Below are positions 1 to 5,491 of a stretch of DNA of 6,004 nt, in pieces; within the stretch, counting starts at the first letter, position 1; each line of letters begins with the position of its first letter. The stretch spans positions 1-6,004 of the forward strand of contig JBBRGA010000177.1 of the NCBI GenBank assembly GCA_038241115.1, given 5' to 3'. Source of the stretch: JANYJJ01 sp038241115. GTDB lineage: Bacteria > Pseudomonadota > Gammaproteobacteria > Burkholderiales > Burkholderiaceae_C. The notes beneath the pieces were generated by a model that searched no databases, was not told the origin of the DNA, and saw only the letters and a program-made list of their open reading frames with translations. The position numbers and the translations under genes are program-made.

Positions 1-2211
1 CAATCGGCGATGACGGGCGAGTCCATGCCGGTCGAAAAATTCGCGCTGACTGCTGCAGCCGCCACACCGCCGAGCACGCCGCCGGGCACGTCAGCGGCCA
101 GCGGCCCGCTCGACCAGCGCAACCTGGTTTTCATGGGCACCAACGTCACCTCGGGTACGGCCACCGCCTTGGTCGTGGCCACTGGCGTGCGCAGCTATTT
201 CGGCACGCTGGCGGTTCACGCCACGGCGGTGGACGCATCCGGCAACAGCGCCCCCAACGCTTTCCAGACCGGCGTCAACAGCGTCAGCTGGCTGCTGATC
301 CGCTTCGCTGCGGTGATGGTTCCCATCGTTTTTTTCGTCAACGGCTACACCAAGGGCGATTGGCTGCAGGCGTTCTTGTTTGCGCTGTCAGTGGCCGTGG
401 GCCTGACGCCCGAGATGCTGCCGATGATCGTCACCAGCACGCTCGCCAAAGGCGCGGTGCTGCTGTCGCGCAAACAAGTCGTGGTGAAGCGGCTGGACGC
501 GATTCAGAACTTCGGCGCGATGGACATCCTGTGCACCGACAAGACCGGCACGCTGACGCAGGACAAGATCGCCCTGGCGCGCCACGCTGACGCCTACGGC
601 CAAGACACCGACGAGGTGCTGAACTTTGCCTATCTCAACAGCTACTACCAAACCGGCCTGAAAAATCTGCTCGACCGCGCCGTGCTCGACCATGTGGAGG
701 TGGCCGCCGAGCTGAAGCTGAAAGAGGCCTACCGCAAGATCGACGAGATCCCCTTCGACTTCGAGCGCCGGCGCATGTCGGTGGTGGTGGCGGTGTTGGT
801 GGACGGGCCAACGCACCTGCCAGAGCGCCCGCCAGAGCGCCCGCCAGAGCATCACCACGAGCTGATCTGCAAAGGCGCGGTGGAAGAGGTGCTGGCGGCA
901 TGCACCCATGTTCGGACCCAAGAGGCCGTCGACGCCAGCCTGGACGGCGAACGGTCGATGCCAACGTTGCCGCTGGACGCCGCACTGCTGGCGCGCACGC
1001 AGGCCGTCACAGTGGGCCTCAACGCCGAAGGGCTGCGCGTGGTGGCGGTGGCCGTCAAGACGCTGCCGCCCGGTCAAATGGTGTATTCGGTCGCCGACGA
1101 AACCGGGCTGACCCTGATCGGCTACATCGCCTTCCTCGACCCGCCCAAAGAGTCCGCTGCGCCGGCCTTGAAACAATTGGCGGCACACGGCATCACCGTG
1201 AAGGTGCTCACCGGTGACAACGACTTGGTCACGGCGCAGGTTTGCAAGCAGGTCGGCCTGCCACTGGCGGCCGGCAGCAGCGTGCTGCTGGGCACACAGG
1301 TAGAAGCCTTGAGCGACGACGCGTTGAAGGCCGCCGCCGAGCAGCACCACATCTTCGCCAAGCTCACGTCGCTGCACAAAGAGCGCATCGTTCGCGCGCT
1401 GCGTGCCAACGGCCACGTGGTGGGCTTCATGGGCGACGGCATCAACGACGCGCCAGCACTGCGCGCCGCCGACATTGGAATCAGCGTGGACAGCGCGGTA
1501 GACATCGCCAAAGAGGCCGCCGACATCATCCTGCTGGAGAAAAGCCTGCGGGTGCTGATTGACGGCGTGGTGGAAGGGCGCAGCACCTTTTGCAACATGC
1601 TGAAGTACATCCGCATGACGGCGAGTTCCAACTTCGGCAATGTGCTCAGCGTGCTGGTGGCCAGCGCGTTTTTGCCGTTTTTGCCGATGCTGCCGCTGCA
1701 ATTGCTGGTGCTGAACCTGCTCTACGACATCAGCCAGACCGGCATCCCTTTCGACAACGTCGACGCCGATCTGGTGACCCAGCCTCTGCAGTGGAACCCG
1801 AAAGACATCGGCCGCTTCATGCTGTTTTTCGGGCCGATCAGCTCGCTGTTCGACATCGCCACTTTCGGCGTGATGTGGTGGGTACTGGCTGCCAACAGCG
1901 ACCCGCTGCAAGGCCTGTTTCAGTCGGGCTGGTTTGTTGAGAGCCTGCTCACGCAAACACTGGTTGTTCACATGCTGCGCACGCCCAAGCTGCCCTTTGT
2001 GCAAAGCCGCGCCGCCGCACCGCTGTCGGCAATGACGCTGGCGATCATGGCCATCGGCCTGTGGCTGCCGTTCGGGCCGCTGGCCAGCTACTTCAAGCTG
2101 CAAGCGCTGCCATTGGCCTACTACGGCTGGCTGCTGGGCATCCTCGTCAGTTACAGCCTGCTCACCACGCTGATGAAGCGCTTCTACATCCGGCGCTTTG
2201 GCTGGCAGTAG
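1..2211 (+). CDS. mgtA: Magnesium-translocating P-type ATPase (P3B, MgtA/MgtB type), 5'-truncated by the window edge
   Basis: Inner-membrane P-type ATPase that uses ATP to import Mg2+. The reading frame is open from base 1, so the start codon, N-terminus and first two membrane segments lie upstream; the ATG at position 10 is internal. Numbering residues from base 1, I see the actuator-domain TGES (5-8), TM3 (about 97-116), TM4 with LTPEMLP (135-141, typical of P3B pumps), the phosphorylation motif DKTGT (Asp180), KGA of the nucleotide domain (Lys291), TGDN (404-407), the hinge GDGINDAP (478-485), and a hydrophobic C-terminal half for TM5-TM10 (about 541-730). The stretch around DKTGT (LDAIQNFGAMDILCTDKTGT) matches my memory of enterobacterial MgtA almost exactly. 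From TGES onward it is some 45 residues longer than E. coli MgtA, through an Ala/Pro-rich insert after TGES and extra sequence in the nucleotide domain, including a short Pro-Glu-Arg repeat. All catalytic motifs are intact. Any Mg2+-responsive leader would be outside the window. Confidence 0.96.
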   Translation, partial: QSAMTGESMPVEKFALTAAAATPPSTPPGTSAASGPLDQRNLVFMGTNVTSGTATALVVATGVRSYFGTLAVHATAVDASGNSAPNAFQTGVNSVSWLLIRFAAVMVPIVFFVNGYTKGDWLQAFLFALSVAVGLTPEMLPMIVTSTLAKGAVLLSRKQVVVKRLDAIQNFGAMDILCTDKTGTLTQDKIALARHADAYGQDTDEVLNFAYLNSYYQTGLKNLLDRAVLDHVEVAAELKLKEAYRKIDEIPFDFERRRMSVVVAVLVDGPTHLPERPPERPPEHHHELICKGAVEEVLAACTHVRTQEAVDASLDGERSMPTLPLDAALLARTQAVTVGLNAEGLRVVAVAVKTLPPGQMVYSVADETGLTLIGYIAFLDPPKESAAPALKQLAAHGITVKVLTGDNDLVTAQVCKQVGLPLAAGSSVLLGTQVEALSDDALKAAAEQHHIFAKLTSLHKERIVRALRANGHVVGFMGDGINDAPALRAADIGISVDSAVDIAKEAADIILLEKSLRVLIDGVVEGRSTFCNMLKYIRMTASSNFGNVLSVLVASAFLPFLPMLPLQLLVLNLLYDISQTGIPFDNVDADLVTQPLQWNPKDIGRFMLFFGPISSLFDIATFGVMWWVLAANSDPLQGLFQSGWFVESLLTQTLVVHMLRTPKLPFVQSRAAAPLSAMTLAIMAIGLWLPFGPLASYFKLQALPLAYYGWLLGILVSYSLLTTLMKRFYIRRFGWQ
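814..849 (+). repeat. In-frame 12-bp tandem repeat inside mgtA
   Basis: Two identical 12-bp units (cgcccgccagag, 826-837 and 838-849) follow a diverged unit (cacctgccagag, 814-825). The unit length is a multiple of three, so copy changes keep the frame. The encoded residues read HLPE-RPPE-RPPE and are followed by a His triplet, at residues 272-283 counted from base 1. They fall in the nucleotide-binding domain just before the KGA motif, probably in a surface loop. The loop placement is inference. Confidence 0.85.
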
Positions 2212-2312
2212 GTGGAATTTGCCTGAGGGCGAAAAGGAAGCGCGGCTCCTGGCGGCCCTGCGCACCGGCTCGCCTGAATCGCGCGCTGTGGTGCTTACAG
2301 TTGCAGCCGCGC

Positions 2313-2331
2313 AAGCAGCGCACTGCTTTTT
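2313..2331 (+). terminator. Candidate weak rho-independent terminator after mgtA
   Basis: A perfect 6-bp stem, aagcag (2313-2318) with ctgctt (2323-2328), closes a cgca loop and ends in a run of five T (2327-2331). It lies about 100 bp after the mgtA stop. The stem is short with only three G-C pairs, so this is tentative. Confidence 0.3.
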
Positions 2332-2516
2332 AAGGTCGGGCGCTGGTTCCTCCACTCGCCGAAGAAATTTCTGCGAAAGAACTGCACATCCGAACTCAAA
2401 CGGTTCTCGTCGTCAAAGATGGGGAGCGAATCATCGGCTCGGCGGGGGCATCGTTTCAATCTGGGCCAAACCCGCCCTGCCTGTGCAAGCCGCTCAAGTC
2501 AAACTTCAGGCCTCAC

Positions 2517-2547
2517 AACCGGGCCACTTCCCGTAACCGGGCCATTT
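2517..2547. repeat. 13-bp direct repeat upstream of gdx
   Basis: The sequences aaccgggccactt (2517-2529) and aaccgggccattt (2535-2547) differ at one base and are offset by 18 bp. The second copy ends 31 bp before the gdx ATG. The spacing would suit a tandem regulator site, but the first copy also forms a small hairpin with the cccg between the copies. The function is unknown. Confidence 0.6.
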
Positions 2548-2578
2548 GCGCTCGCCAACCTGAAAGGCAACACATTCG

Positions 2579-2917
2579 ATGGCTTCACTACCTTCTGCCG
2601 CCACAGCGTGGACGCTGCTACTGATCGCCGGCGTGCTTGAAATTGTCTGGTCAAGCAGCATGAAAGCCTCAGAGGGCTTCACCAAGCACCTGTACACAGG
2701 AATCACATTTCTTGCCGCTTGGGTGAGCTTCTGGCTGCTTGGGCTTGCAATGAAATCCCTGCCTCTCGGAACCGCCTACGCGGTCTGGACTGGCATCGGC
2801 GCAGTCGGCGCGGCCATTTTCGGCATGGTGATCTTTAAGGAACCCGCAAGCGCCGCGAGAATTCTTTGCATCGCTGCAATCGTTGGTGGCATCCTTGGAT
2901 TGAAGTTTCTGAACTGA
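2579..2917 (+). CDS. gdx: SMR-family guanidinium exporter (SugE/Gdx type)
   Basis: A 112-residue inner-membrane protein with four predicted helices and the usual SMR length. It is expected to act as an antiparallel dimer exchanging guanidinium for protons. The essential helix-1 glutamate is Glu21, in the context GVLEIVW, with the Trp three residues later that is typical of the Gdx subtype. Helices 2 and 3 carry MKSLPLGTAYAVWTGIGAVG, nearly identical to E. coli SugE/Gdx as I recall it. This separates it from the multidrug EmrE subtype. The N-terminus is about eight residues longer than E. coli SugE. The ATG is preceded by gaaagg at 2562-2567, a moderate ribosome site at somewhat long spacing; a later start is possible but none is better. 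It stands alone, with no second SMR subunit and no visible urea carboxylase genes. The subtype call is strong; the substrate follows from known Gdx proteins. Confidence 0.95.
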   Translation: MASLPSAATAWTLLLIAGVLEIVWSSSMKASEGFTKHLYTGITFLAAWVSFWLLGLAMKSLPLGTAYAVWTGIGAVGAAIFGMVIFKEPASAARILCIAAIVGGILGLKFLN

Positions 2918-2929
2918 GCGAGTTGCATT

Positions 2930-3007
2930 GCCAGCGCCAGCGCCAGCGCCAGCACCAGCACCAGCACCAGCACCAGCACCAGCACCAGCAGCAGCACCAG
3001 CACCAGC
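2930..3007. repeat. Hexanucleotide tandem repeat (13 units) downstream of gdx
   Basis: Thirteen 6-bp units run without a break: four gccagc (2930-2953), six accagc (2954-2989), one agcagc (2990-2995) and two accagc (2996-3007). The tract starts 12 bp after the gdx stop. All frames through it give low-complexity dipeptides (Gln-Arg/Gln-His on plus, Gly-Ala or Leu-Val on minus), and none belongs to a recognisable gene. The block arrangement (a run of g-units, then a run of a-units) fits growth by slipped-strand copying. Confidence 0.95.
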
Positions 3008-3302
3008 CGGCTTCTTGGTCGCCGACCCGCCGTCACTCGCTTCCCTCAAATGTTGAGCCGTCACCGCGACCCAGCAAGCGTGTGTCTTGAACCAGCCGAT
3101 CCATCCCTGATCCGGTGAACCAAATGTCCATTTGCACAACTTTGATCGCAGCCAACTGCATCGGCACCCAGATGGACGGTGACAAGAACGGAACTCCCTG
3201 CGAGAAGCAGTGGTGCAACCGCTAAAGCCAAACGGTCGCCTGTGTACGTGGCTCGCACACAGCGCGCCCAAATGCTCATTGAGTCCTGAGAAAGATCACG
3301 AC
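3008..3302. other. Region without a confident gene between the hexamer repeat and the 72-aa ORF
   Basis: I see no recognisable domain on either strand. The only small plus-strand ORF that looks non-random is 3124-3225, with an ATG start, 33 residues, four cysteines and a DGDKNG stretch. It has no good ribosome site and I cannot assign it. The last 33 bases belong to the duplicated leader that also precedes yliI. Longer minus-strand frames here are carried by the repeat tract and are not credible genes. Confidence 0.5.
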
Positions 3303-3401
3303 ATGAAGAAAACTTTGAAGCGGTGGGTGGGCCGCTGGTGCAGCGCCGCGGGGTTGGCGCTGGCGGCTGCGGCTGCGATGGCGATGCCAGCGGCAGCGCA
3401 G
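3270..3401 (+). repeat. Duplicated leader, copy A (upstream flank plus signal-peptide coding sequence)
   Basis: It aligns without gaps to 4289-4420 over 132 bp. By hand count 24 of 33 bases match upstream of the ATG and 76 of 99 match in the 33 signal-peptide codons, so 100 of 132 overall. Both copies place the ATG at the same offset and end at the same Gln codon after Ala-Ala-Ala. No clear similarity continues on either side. Confidence 0.88.
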
Positions 3402-3521
3402 CCTACGCAAGCGCGGCAATCGGCAACTGGGCAAACCCCGGAGTCCAAAGCCCAACCCCGATGCCTGAGCGTTGCTGCGTGTGCACCGCGCAGCAGCGGT
3501 GTCAATGAAGAGGTGTCTTGA
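3303..3521 (+). CDS. Hypothetical small secreted protein or remnant with a yliI-like signal peptide
   Basis: A 72-residue ORF. Residues 1-33 form a clear export signal: a basic start (MKKTLKRW), an Ala/Leu-rich core, and a PAAAQ cleavage context. The signal aligns without gaps to that of YliI downstream, sharing RW near the start, WCSA, and AMPAAAQ. The remaining 39 residues are polar, with two cysteines (in RCLSVAAC) and no domain I recognise; they do not resemble the start of mature YliI. The ATG at 3303 was chosen because it begins the signal peptide and matches the yliI start in the alignment; the open frame reaches back to 3210 without support. A weak gagaaag lies about 8 bases before it. 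It may be a genuine short periplasmic protein or the stump of a second sugar-dehydrogenase-like gene whose body was lost. No function can be given. Confidence 0.45.
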   Translation: MKKTLKRWVGRWCSAAGLALAAAAAMAMPAAAQPTQARQSATGQTPESKAQPRCLSVAACAPRSSGVNEEVS

Positions 3522-3572
3522 GTCACCCAAAGCAAAAATTTACCAAGTGACGATCAGCACATTCCCAATGTC

Positions 3573-3616
3573 CGGCGTCTCGGCGTCAGTGCACACGCAA
3601 TCGCAGGTGCATACGC
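3573..3616. repeat. Short direct repeats upstream of hicA
   Basis: There are two repeat pairs in the gap before hicA: cggcgtct/cggcgtca back to back (3573-3588), and gtgcacacgc (3589-3598) with gtgcatacgc (3607-3616), 18 bp apart. They lie 58-101 bp before the hicA start, where an operator could sit. No -35/-10 pair is convincing, and a role in hicAB regulation is only a guess. Confidence 0.5.
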
Positions 3617-3673
3617 CGAGGACAGCTGGAACCCGGCGGCGCACAACGCACCTGCGCCAGATATCCTCGCGCC

Positions 3674-3859
3674 ATGAAGGTGAGTGAAATGCTGAAGCTA
3701 TTGCACGGCGATGGATGGGCGGTTGTCGCGACGAGGGGCAGCCACCGCCAGTACAAGCACAGGGTCAAGCCCGGACGAGTTACGGTTCCAGGCAAGCCCA
3801 GCGACGATCTCGCCCCTGGGACACAGAACAGCATCTTGAAACAGGCCGGTCTGAAATAA
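3674..3859 (+). CDS. hicA: HicA-type mRNA interferase toxin
   Basis: A 61-residue HicA toxin, expected to cleave mRNA independently of the ribosome and to be held inactive by HicB. It has the double-stranded-RNA-binding-like HicA fold signature: an N-terminal helix (KVSEMLKLLHGDGW), then RGSHRQYKH with the catalytic histidine at His24. A basic strand ending in VTVPGKPSDDLAPGT follows, and a C-terminal helix SILKQAGLK completes it. The length is typical of the family, and nothing essential appears to be missing. The ATG at 3674 gives the standard HicA N-terminus but has no visible Shine-Dalgarno sequence, which would keep toxin translation low. It is followed after 13 bp by hicB in the usual toxin-first order. 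Confidence 0.95.
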   Translation: MKVSEMLKLLHGDGWAVVATRGSHRQYKHRVKPGRVTVPGKPSDDLAPGTQNSILKQAGLK

Positions 3860-3863
3860 GGAG
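3858..3863 (+). promoter_or_regulatory. Strong ribosome binding site of hicB overlapping the hicA stop codon
   Basis: The sequence aaggag begins in the last two bases of the hicA TAA stop and lies 9 bases before the hicB ATG. Because hicA has no such site, this favours higher antitoxin than toxin synthesis from one transcript and could allow reinitiation. Confidence 0.8.
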
Positions 3864-3872
3864 CTTCACACC

Positions 3873-4085
3873 ATGCGATACGCAGTAGTCATCGAAATGG
3901 CAGAAAACAATTACTCGGCCTACGTCCCCGACCTTCCGGGCTGCGTAGCAACCGGCGCAACCGTTGCTGAAGTCGAGACTGAAATTCGCGACGCGATCGC
4001 TTTCCACCTGGACGGTATGCGGGAAGACGGAATCACTCCGCCAGCGCCGTCGAGCCAGGTCGAATACATCGACGTTGCGGCTTAG
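3873..4085 (+). CDS. hicB: HicB-family antitoxin, short form
   Basis: A 70-residue antitoxin that should bind and mask HicA. It shows the HicB partial RNase H-like fold: strand MRYAVVIE, then YSAYVPDLPGCVATG (from Tyr14), and the helix containing EIRDAIAFHLDGMREDG, ending in PPAPSS. Many longer HicB proteins add a C-terminal helix-turn-helix or ribbon-helix-helix DNA-binding domain; this one stops after the core, and no such domain follows in any frame. Autoregulation by DNA binding is therefore doubtful unless another protein does it. It is co-transcribed with hicA by position and has the strong aaggag site. It should be intact: short single-domain HicB proteins are a known class. Confidence 0.95.
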   Translation: MRYAVVIEMAENNYSAYVPDLPGCVATGATVAEVETEIRDAIAFHLDGMREDGITPPAPSSQVEYIDVAA

Positions 4086-4121
4086 CTGCGCAAATACAGC
4101 TCTTGCACGTCGACGCCCAAC

Positions 4122-4136
4122 CCGTCGTGACGACGG
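4122..4136. repeat. Perfect short inverted repeat after hicB
   Basis: The sequence ccgtcg-tga-cgacgg forms a perfect 6-bp stem 37 bp after the hicB stop. There is no T-run behind it, so it is not a standard intrinsic terminator. It could be a small operator or a chance palindrome. Confidence 0.35.
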
Positions 4137-4288
4137 CGCGCCGACGGCAAGTCATACGGGCAAGCAACCGACGTGCGAGCCGCGCAATTCAGCTGTTACT
4201 CGTTTCGCCAGAACGTCAGACCGTGCCATGTGCACCCTCCTTACTGCTCAACTCATGGTCGATGCAGGTCGCGGCTACAAGGTTTACG

Positions 4289-4420
4289 AAATGTTCATTC
4301 AGTCCTAAAAACGTGCACAGCATGAATACAAATTTGAGGCGGTGGGCGAGGACTTGGTGCAGCGCCTTGATGGTGGCGCTGGGGGTGGCGATGGCGATCG
4401 CGATGCCCGCGGCAGCGCAG
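4289..4420 (+). repeat. Duplicated leader, copy B (upstream flank plus yliI signal-peptide coding sequence)
   Basis: This is the partner of 3270-3401, of identical length and with no gaps. It covers 33 bp before the yliI ATG and the 33 codons of its signal peptide. The identity stops at the signal peptidase region, so the mature protein is not part of the repeat. Confidence 0.88.
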
Positions 4421-5491
4421 GACTTGAAGCCGGTCACTGTGGCACAGGGACTGGCCAGCCCGTGGGGCTTGGCTTTTTTGCCGGGCGGTCGGTTTCTGGT
4501 GACTGAGCGGACAGGCCGCATGCGCATCGTTGAGGCCGACGGCAAGTTGTCGGCACCGCTCGAAGGTTTGCCGCCGATCAGCGTGGCCGGCCAATGTGGG
4601 CTGCTCGATGTGGTTCTTGACCCGCAGTTCGCTGCCAATCAACGGATTTTCTTCACCTTCACCGAGCCAGCGCCGGCCGGCCAAAGCGGCAACTCGACGG
4701 CTGTGGGCCGCGCGCGTTTGGTGGGCGACAAGTTGCTTGAGGTGCGCACCATCTTCAGCCAGCAGCCCAAGGTGGTCAGCAACCTGCACTGCGGTTCGCG
4801 CATTGTGTTTGCGCGCGACGGCATGCTGTGGGTCGGCTTGGGCGACCGTTTTTCGCGCAAGGACGACGCGCAGGACACCTCCAACCACCTCGGCAAGATC
4901 GTGCGCATCGACGTCGACGGCAAAGCCCCCGCCGACAACCCTTATGCCAAGACCGCAGGTGCCGCGTCCGAGCTGTTCAGCATCGGCCACCGCAACATCC
5001 AGGGCATGGCCTTGCACCCAATCACCGGCGAACTCTGGGAGAGCGAGCACGGTCCGCAGGGCGGTGACGAGATCAACGTCGTCAGCGGCGGCCGCAACTA
5101 CGGCTGGCCGTTGATCACCCACGGCCGCAACTACGGCATCGGCACGGCCATTGGCGAGGAGGGGCCCAAAGCGGGGTTCGAGCCAGCGTTGAAACGGTGG
5201 GTGCCGACATCGGTGGCGCCCAGCGGCTTGGCCTTCCTCACCAGCGACCGCTACCCCGGCTGGAAGGGCAACCTGGTGATGGGCACGCTGCGCGAACAGA
5301 CGCTGTTTCGGTTGGTGTTGGACGGCCGCAAGGTGGCGGGGGAGTTTCGGGTCAACACCGGCATCGAGGCCCGCCTGCGCGACGTGCGCCAAGGCCCTGA
5401 CGGCTGGCTGTACGTGTTGACCGATGGCCCGCAGGGCCGCCTTATTCGCTTGGAGCTGCCTTCAAGTGGCTCACTTATCGCGGCGCGATGA
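4322..5491 (+). CDS. yliI: PQQ-dependent aldose sugar dehydrogenase, periplasmic (YliI/Asd, glucose/sorbosone dehydrogenase family)
   Basis: A 389-residue exported soluble beta-propeller enzyme. It is expected to oxidise aldose sugars to lactones in the periplasm using the cofactor PQQ. Residues 1-33 are a Sec-type signal peptide ending at PAAAQ. The mature part opens with the family pattern VAQGLASPWGLAFLPGGRFL, then GLLDVVLDP (93-101), the segment NLHCGSR with the likely catalytic base His156, GHRN (222-225), EHGPQGGDEIN (242-252), NYGWP (259-263), and a C-terminal VRQGPDGWLYVLTD. All match E. coli YliI (371 residues) in order. The open frame runs back to 4103, but the ATG at 4322 is preferred because it starts the signal peptide and matches copy A of the duplicated leader. 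An in-frame GTG at 4313 is a minor alternative; neither has a clear ribosome site. No PQQ biosynthesis genes are in the window. It ends by overlapping the convergent ABC gene by 17 bp. Confidence 0.94.
   Translation: MNTNLRRWARTWCSALMVALGVAMAIAMPAAAQDLKPVTVAQGLASPWGLAFLPGGRFLVTERTGRMRIVEADGKLSAPLEGLPPISVAGQCGLLDVVLDPQFAANQRIFFTFTEPAPAGQSGNSTAVGRARLVGDKLLEVRTIFSQQPKVVSNLHCGSRIVFARDGMLWVGLGDRFSRKDDAQDTSNHLGKIVRIDVDGKAPADNPYAKTAGAASELFSIGHRNIQGMALHPITGELWESEHGPQGGDEINVVSGGRNYGWPLITHGRNYGIGTAIGEEGPKAGFEPALKRWVPTSVAPSGLAFLTSDRYPGWKGNLVMGTLREQTLFRLVLDGRKVAGEFRVNTGIEARLRDVRQGPDGWLYVLTDGPQGRLIRLELPSSGSLIAAR

Larger units (their letters stand above)
2212..2578. other. Intergenic region between mgtA and gdx, no confident gene
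   Basis: These 367 bases hold no ORF with a convincing start and recognisable product. They contain a weak terminator-like hairpin near 2313-2331. They also contain an open plus-strand frame from 2334 into the gdx start region that has no ATG but reads like protein up to about 2463, and a direct repeat at 2517-2547 just upstream of gdx. I looked for guanidine riboswitch hallmarks (paired hairpins with ACGR loops, ykkC-I or guanidine-III consensus segments) and did not see them. A gdx promoter must lie here or further upstream, but no clear -35/-10 pair stands out. Confidence 0.6.

Noticed and set aside
388..2355. A 655-codon minus-strand open frame opposite mgtA.
   Set aside because: It is rich in Gln, His, Arg and Val, has no recognisable motif, and lies opposite an unmistakable P-type ATPase. 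GC-rich codon bias in mgtA explains the lack of stops.
2385..2410. A hairpin with an acgg near its loop, considered as half of a guanidine-II riboswitch.
   Set aside because: There is only one weak 4-bp stem, the acgg is not a closed tetraloop, and no second matching hairpin follows.
2198..2536. A 112-codon plus-strand ORF starting inside the mgtA end.
   Set aside because: It overlaps the mgtA terminus, has no domain or ribosome site, and is compositionally like noncoding GC-rich sequence.
2930..3007. A CRISPR-like or integron attC-like element.
   Set aside because: The array has 6-bp contiguous units without spacers and no cas genes or integrase nearby, so it is a simple tandem repeat.
2669..3271. 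A 200-codon minus-strand frame with a long Gly-Ala run.
   Set aside because: The run is simply the hexamer repeat translated, and the frame overlaps the genuine gdx gene.
3518..3546. A ttgagt ... taccaa pair as a hicA promoter.
   Set aside because: The spacing is acceptable, but the -10 match is only three of six bases, which is too weak to call.
4103..4321. The long upstream extension of the yliI frame as true N-terminus.
   Set aside because: It would bury the signal peptide 73 residues inside the protein, and the paralogous leader at 3303 starts at the equivalent of 4322.
4295..5392. A 365-codon minus-strand open frame opposite yliI.
   Set aside because: It has the same shadow character: no domain, and a composition dictated by the sugar dehydrogenase codons on the plus strand.
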